Positions 56,701 through 64,000 of a stretch of DNA of 64,000 nt are shown piece by piece. The notes under the pieces are model-generated. The model saw only the letters and a list, made by a program, of their open reading frames with translations, was not told where the DNA came from and ran no database searches. A program made the translations under genes and the position numbers. The stretch comes from Ailanthus altissimus (lineage: Eukaryota; Streptophyta; Magnoliopsida; Sapindales; Simaroubaceae): NCBI GenBank assembly GCA_946807835.1, contig OX327703.1, positions 1,185,501 through 1,249,500 of the forward strand. The letters are read 5' to 3'. Position 1 is the first letter of the stretch, and each line of letters begins with the position of its first letter.

Positions 56701-57520
56701 GAAAGTGTCATTAAAGAGATACACCAATAAGAGGAGATCAGCAATTTCAGATGATTATGTTGTGTATCTCCAAGAACATGAGTTTGATATAGGACTGAAA
56801 GATGATCCAATAACTTTCACTTAAGTCAAACAAAGTGTGAACTCTTAGAAATGGATAGATGCTATAAAAGAAGATATGAAATTAATGTAAAATAATGATG
56901 TTTGGGATCTTGTCGAATTGCTTAAAGAAGCGAAACCAATTGGTTGTAAATGAGTTTTCAAAACCAAATCGGATTGGAAAGGCAATGTCGAAAGATATAA
57001 GGCAAGTTTAGGTGCAAAAGGTTTCACTAAAAAAAAAAGCATTGATTATAAAGAGACTTTCTTTCTAGTTTCATTGAAAGACGCTTTTAAAATTATTATG
57101 ACACTTGTAGCTCATTATAATTTTGAGCTACATCAGATGGACGTAAAGATTGCATTTCTCAATGGCGACATTGAAGAAACCATATACATGTTGCAACTAG
57201 AGAACTTTAAATCGAAAGATTCAAAATATTTGGTGTACAAATTAAAGAAGTCCATCTACGATTTAAAGCAAGTAGCCCATCAATGGTATCAGAAATTTGA
57301 TCAAGTGATTACCTCATTTGGGTTTAAGGAAAATGCTGTTGATTAATGCATTTATCACAAGATCAATGGGAATAAATTTATTCTTCTTATCTTATATGTG
57401 GATAACATTCTACTAGCAAGTAGCGATATAGGATTATTGCAGAAAACTAAGATATTTCTTTTATTAAAGATCTTGGGAATGCCTCTTTTGTGTTAGGCAT
57501 ATAGATTCATTGAGATTATT
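56701..57520 (+). pseudogene. Copia B reverse transcriptase, degenerate
   Basis: Motifs read LHQMDVKIAFLNGDIEETIY, VYKLKKSIYDLKQVAHQWYQ and, at about 57395, LYVDNILLASS: the second Asp of the catalytic YVDD is Asn. Stops occur upstream at 56822 and 56887 and after 57344. The domain order places it after integrase, as in Ty1/copia. Confidence 0.85.
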
Positions 57521-58390
57521 CTCATGGTATACTTGGTTTATCACAAAATGTATATATCAATAAAATGTTTAGTAGATTTGACATGAATTGTGCATCAAGA
57601 GATACACCTATTGCTAAATGTGATAAATTTAGTCTGCTTCAATACCCAAGAAATGATATTGAGAAGAAAGAGATGAAGAATATCCCTTATGCATTGATAG
57701 TAAGGTGTCTCATATATGCTCAAGTTTGTACGTATCCAGATATTGCGTATGTAGTTAGAATGCTTGGCAGATATCTAAGTAACCCAGGAATAGATCACTA
57801 AAGAGCTGTCAAAAAGGTTATACGATATCTATAGAGAATAAAAGATTACATGCTCATATATCAAAGATCAGACCATTTAGAGATCATTGGATATTCAAAC
57901 TCCGATTTTGTTGGTTTTTGATAGTAGAAGATTCACTTCAGGTTATGTCTTCAAATTGGTTAGGGGAGCTGTGTCATGAAAGAGTGTCAAGTAGTCACTC
58001 GTAGCTTCATCCACCATAGAAGTAAGTTTGTAGCTTGCTATAAGGCATCAAATTGAGAGACCATTGAGAATCATAGCTTCATCCACTATGGCTACGAAAG
58101 TTTATTACTGGGCTACAAATTATTGATGGCATTGAGAGACCATTGAGAATAAATTGTGATAATAAATTCGCTGAGTTATATTCTAAGAACAATAGAAGCT
58201 CATCAAAATTGAAGCACATTGACATCAAGTTTTTTTGTTGTTGAAAAGAGAGTTCAGAGTCTTTAAGTGTCTATTGAACATATCAGTGCAAATTTAATGA
58301 TTACGAATCCGCTTACCAATAGTGTACCACCTAAGGTGTTTCATGAGTATGTGGCTTGAATGAGTGTGGTTTATCGCGATGATATGCTTC
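57521..58390 (+). pseudogene. Copia B RNase H region, degenerate
   Basis: The frame 57565-57801 gives MNCASRDTPI, CDKFS, then YAQVCTYPDIAYVVRMLGRY and LSNPG, the segment linking reverse transcriptase to RNase H. Past 57801 the RNase H domain can be traced (IIGYSNSDFVG at about 57880-57920, with the catalytic Asp kept) but is broken by stops. The gene ends near 58360. Confidence 0.75.
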
Positions 58391-58833
58391 TATAGTGGGA
58401 GTTTGTTTCTTGATGTTTAATTATAGTTGACATATTTTTTTATCAGACTAAAGTATTATTCTTTGCTTATTTATTGAAAACTCTGAAATAAAGTTATATT
58501 CTTTCACTTGCAGTTTTGCATAAAGTTTTTAAAGTATATTGTTGAACTGTTATGAGTTATAAAGTAGAACCATATGGAAATAGACATGTTAACGGATCGT
58601 GTTGCATGAAATTTCCATGCTAAAAATTCATACTTGATCTATGTCATTGATTATATTGATGTATGTGATCATTGATGGGTTTAATTATAAAAGAGATAAC
58701 GAAGATCACTTTGGTCCTATATTAGTATAACTAATGGACCAGATTGTTCAGAGATGTCTTATATTAAGATAGTAAATATTGAGCTCGTAAAGTTAATTGA
58801 TAATGTACCATTGTAAAGTGATATATGTGGCTC

Positions 58834-58844
58834 AAGTGGGAAAT
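58834..58844 (+). promoter_or_regulatory. Polypurine tract of copia B
   Basis: AAGTGGGAAAT directly precedes the 3' LTR start TGTTGGG, a standard copia arrangement. Confidence 0.85.
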
Positions 58845-59290
58845 TGTTGGGTATTTCATTAAAGTGGGTCTCCAAATATCAATTAATTTTACATTATTGA
58901 TTATCTATTTTGTTGCTCATTAAAAGTAATAAAATAAAGTTTATTTATTATTGGACTTTTAGGGCATCACGTATGGCATGTGCTTTAATGTGTAGAGACC
59001 TGGTTATTTTATTTTATTTTTATGATGGGACAAAATAAAATAAAATAAAATATTATAAATAATAGGTTAAGGTCCCCAATCTAAATCATTCATATTATTC
59101 ATTCACATCCCATTAATAAGTGACGGCAATTCTTCTCTCATAAAAAAAATGTTTAAGCATAGAAGGCACCAACTCCAATTTTTTTGTTTCTCTATAAATT
59201 CATGTACACTTTTGATAAATTCTTCTTGATGATTTAACATGAGTTCCTGACTTTGGTGATTCTTTCACCAACTAAAGTTTTTATCCAATA
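58845..59290 (+). repeat. 3' LTR of copia B
   Basis: Starts TGTTGGGTATTTC and ends ATCCAATA (CA to TA change at the last bases compared with ATCCAACA of the 5' LTR). It matches 42959-43408. Confidence 0.88.
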
Positions 59291-60765
59291 ATATTGACTC
59301 AATAGTTTCTTATTTTCTAAATTGATGAACAAAAGAGTCTTAGAATCCATACCTAAGGTAGACTCTCAAACATCCTAAGAAAAAGTCTCTTTATTGATTT
59401 CACCTGAGAGTGATAGAGGGTTGTTGTGCACCTTTAAGTGAGGGGAATTCTTGGTCAGCAACTGATACAACCCATATCTAGCATAGCCTTCCAGTAGATA
59501 CCATTCTCTGCTTCTTGTCTTTAAATATACCAATGAATTTTATGAGATTCAATAAAGATAGAATTGTTAGATAGCAATTTGAATACACTATAAGGTTTTC
59601 TGAAATTTATATGCCAGGAACTAAAAATAATATTGTTTAAAATTATGCTCTTGTGTGTGTGAGTGTTGATAGACAATAAAACCTTCCAGTAATAGAAATA
59701 TATAGTTTATTAGCACTATCTTCTGTCACTTTTTCATTTCTCTTGTATTCACTTATGGTGCTGAGATTAGCAATATCATTTGTCAGATGATTCGTGGCTC
59801 CATTGTCAACATATCAATTCTAATATGTAGAGTCATCTGATGCAATTATATAAGCTGCTGGTATGCTGTGATTTCTAGCTTGTGAACCAGTGTTGCTATC
59901 ATCAAACCTGTGCCAACATTTAGCAACTGTGTGGCCTATTTTACCACGTTTCTGACATATGGGTTTTGGATTGTTACCAGTTTTGTTAAAGTGATTATTT
60001 TTGTTTCCTAAAGGTTTGCCTCTGCCTCTTCCTCGATTGAAATGATCTCTACCAGCATTGTTTCTTTTCTGTCCATGTTACTGAGCAAAGTGAGCAAAAG
60101 AATTTCCTTGAGCAATATTTTCTTCAATGTCTAATGTTGAATGTGAAGTCAACTGATTAATTCTGCTTTCATGATTGAGAAGCATAGCATACACATCTTG
60201 CAATAGAGGAAACTCATTTCTGGATGTTATATTCACAACTATGGATCGAAATAAGAACCAAAGCCGGCTAAGATGTATAGGATCAAATCTTCATCATTAA
60301 CTGGATTCCCTGCAGCGGTTAAATAGTCAGCAATAGTTTTTATTTTGGCAAAAACATCACTTACAGACATTCCTCCCTTCTTAGTGGTCTGAAGCTACAT
60401 TTGAAGTTGCAGGACCCTTGCTTTGGATTGAGATGAGAAAAGTCTCTCAGTGCCTATCCATAATTCAGGTGATGTAGTATAGTTAACTACTATGCTTAGA
60501 ATACTATCTGTCATGGTGGATAAAGCCAACTCAGTAGAAGTTGGTCTTCCTTCCTCCAGCTTCTGGATTGGGTGTGGTCATGACACTGTTTTCTTCATCA
60601 ACTGTTATGATGACAAAATCTGGTTTCTTTCTGGTGCCATTGACAAAGCTTTCAAAAATATGACCACGGATTGCTGGAAAGTACTTGAGACTTTCAAATC
60701 AGATAATTCTGGAGATCAAGTTTTAGTGTGGTGTAGCTATTTGACAGAGAGATGATATAATATCA
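59291..60765 (-). pseudogene. Copia C gag, protease and pre-integrase region, degenerate
   Basis: On the minus strand, gag starts near 60765. Fragments in changing frames read LKLDLQNYLI, PAIRGHIFESFVNG, ELWIGTERLFSSQSKARVLQ and VSDVFAKIKTIADYLTAAGN, typical of copia gag. At about 59915-59960 a zinc knuckle reads CQKRGKIGHTVAKC, with the second Cys replaced by Arg. The protease region at about 59800 reads YVDNGATNHLTND, with the Asp kept but Ser of DSG replaced by Asn. The reading breaks off at 59291 where copia B begins and continues at 42958. Confidence 0.8.
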
Positions 60766-61022
60766 TGCTTCTTAGAAGTGGGAAAAGTCAGTTTTCGGTC
60801 GATTTAGTTTAGAATTAATTCAAAATTAAAATGATTAGTGAAATTGATCAAAATCGACACTCTCAACCAAATTAAACCGAGTCGTTCACATCTCAAATTT
60901 TATCAATTTTAATTTTATTTCTCAGTTTTCAATTAAACCGAATTAAATCAAAAGAAAATCAATCAATTAATTTTTACAAATAAAATTGAATTGATCTGCT
61001 CCATCCAAAAATGTCACACCCC
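60766..61022. repeat. MITE-like AT-rich block upstream of the reductase gene
   Basis: About 250 bp rich in TTTAGTTT/AAACCGAA-type words, with GAAGTGGGAAAAGTCAG at the left and ATGTCACACCCCT at the right. The ends are roughly complementary (AGGGGTGTGACA against GAAGTGGGAAAAG), as in common plant hAT MITEs. No 8-bp target duplication was found. Confidence 0.35.
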
Positions 61023-63805
<2,783 letters not shown>

Positions 63806-63897
63806 AATTAGTGCTAATAATATTGGGTAAAATTTAATGTAAACATTATTCAACTATATATTAGAACATATATTGTTAAATATTTACGAGATAAAAT
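63806..63897. repeat. Dispersed repeat adjoining the right-end LTR
   Basis: 63822-63893 aligns with 3936-4010 (aaacattattcaac, atatattg, agata) at the other end of the window. It probably belongs to intron 2 of the broken reductase or to an older transposon. Confidence 0.4.
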
Positions 63898-64000
63898 TGT
63901 TGAAGCAGAAGTAATAAATCCATGTAATATAATGCAACAATAAGCAATTAAAAAATAAATTAGAGAAGAAAAGTATGAGACAGTATACGTGAATTTACGT
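63898..64000 (-). repeat. Start of another LTR related to copia A (cut by the window end)
   Basis: TGTTGAAGCAGAAG opens a sequence similar to the plus-strand left edge of the copia A LTRs (TGTTGAAGCGGAAGC), and the later word GTGAATTTACGT is reminiscent of AATTACGTGG there. Only 103 bp are visible. Orientation is assumed equal to copia A. Confidence 0.5.

Larger units (their letters stand above)
42959..59290 (+). mobile_element. Ty1/copia LTR retrotransposon B, inside copia C, carrying gypsy 1
   Basis: LTRs are at 42959-43408 and 58845-59290. A primer-binding site TGGTATTAGAGC (43411-43422) and a polypurine tract AAGTGGGAAAT (before 58845) sit at the right places. Without gypsy 1 the element is about 6.8 kb. 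Flanking 5-mers GTACT (42954-42958) and ATATT (59291-59295) differ by two transitions and are a plausible worn target duplication. Gag, protease, integrase, reverse transcriptase and RNase H remnants follow in copia order. Confidence 0.88.
39624..60765 (-). mobile_element. Ty1/copia LTR retrotransposon C, host of the nest (decayed)
   Basis: Minus-strand copia fragments occur at 39624-42958 (partial 3' LTR, RNase H end, reverse transcriptase, integrase) and resume at 59291-60765 (GAG-pre-integrase, protease, zinc knuckle, gag). The missing middle is exactly where copia B sits. The join falls between integrase N-terminal sequences, so the two parts belong to one element. About 96 bp of its 3' LTR (39624-39719, starting TGTTATAATTCAGG on the minus strand) abuts gypsy 2. 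Its 5' LTR was not recognised beyond 60765. Confidence 0.75.

Noticed and set aside
60492..60755. 87-codon plus-strand open frame (MLRILSVMVDKANSVEVGLP)
   Set aside because: It is antisense to the copia C gag remnant, whose motifs are readable on the other strand.

Overview
This window looks like a transposon-dense stretch of a eudicot plant nuclear genome. It is AT-rich, its genes have introns with GT..AG borders, and most of it is Ty1/copia and Ty3/gypsy LTR retrotransposons. Only two host genes are recognisable: an intact plant-type polygalacturonase (14484-16208, + strand, four exons) and a broken alkenal double-bond reductase-like gene (61430-63805, + strand). No RNA gene, CRISPR array or bacterial-type feature was found. 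The species cannot be fixed from the sequence alone.

Layout. 1-4575: AT-rich intergenic DNA with a diverged direct repeat, one copy of which is split by a small hAT-like insertion. 4581-9270: copia element A (minus strand) with a perfect TGTAT target-site duplication (TSD). 9.8-10.8 kb: remnant of a LINE second ORF. 10.8-14.3 kb: intergenic. 14.48-16.21 kb: polygalacturonase. 17.4-22.55 kb: decayed copia element D (minus). 23.4-39.62 kb: decayed gypsy element 2 (minus), carrying a truncated foreign LTR, a 1.5 kb solo LTR, a small foldback element and a roughly 6.5 kb tandem array. 39.6-60.8 kb: a nest in which a gypsy chromovirus (element 1, 45180-54677, minus, TSD GTATA), itself hit by a solo LTR (50862-52305, TSD CAAAC), sits in the gag of copia B (42959-59290, plus). 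Copia B in turn sits in copia C (minus, about 39.6-60.8 kb), which also carries a 0.63 kb TIR element. 61.4-63.8 kb: the reductase gene, cut in its first exon by a 1.73 kb solo LTR. 63898-64000: start of another LTR related to that of copia A.

The most unusual structure is the 820-bp tandem array at 31668-38145 (7.9 copies). Each unit joins the broken gag start, the primer-binding site and the first part of the 5' LTR of gypsy element 2 to a short AT-rich filler. The inner units look almost identical although the element carrying them is old and full of stops, so this resembles a young satellite born from a retrotransposon. A second theme is a CpG-rich block next to the TATA box in LTRs of unrelated families, with an older copy in which the same motif has decayed to TpG/CpA. 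Every element has stops, frameshifts or lost catalytic residues, so none is likely to be autonomous today.
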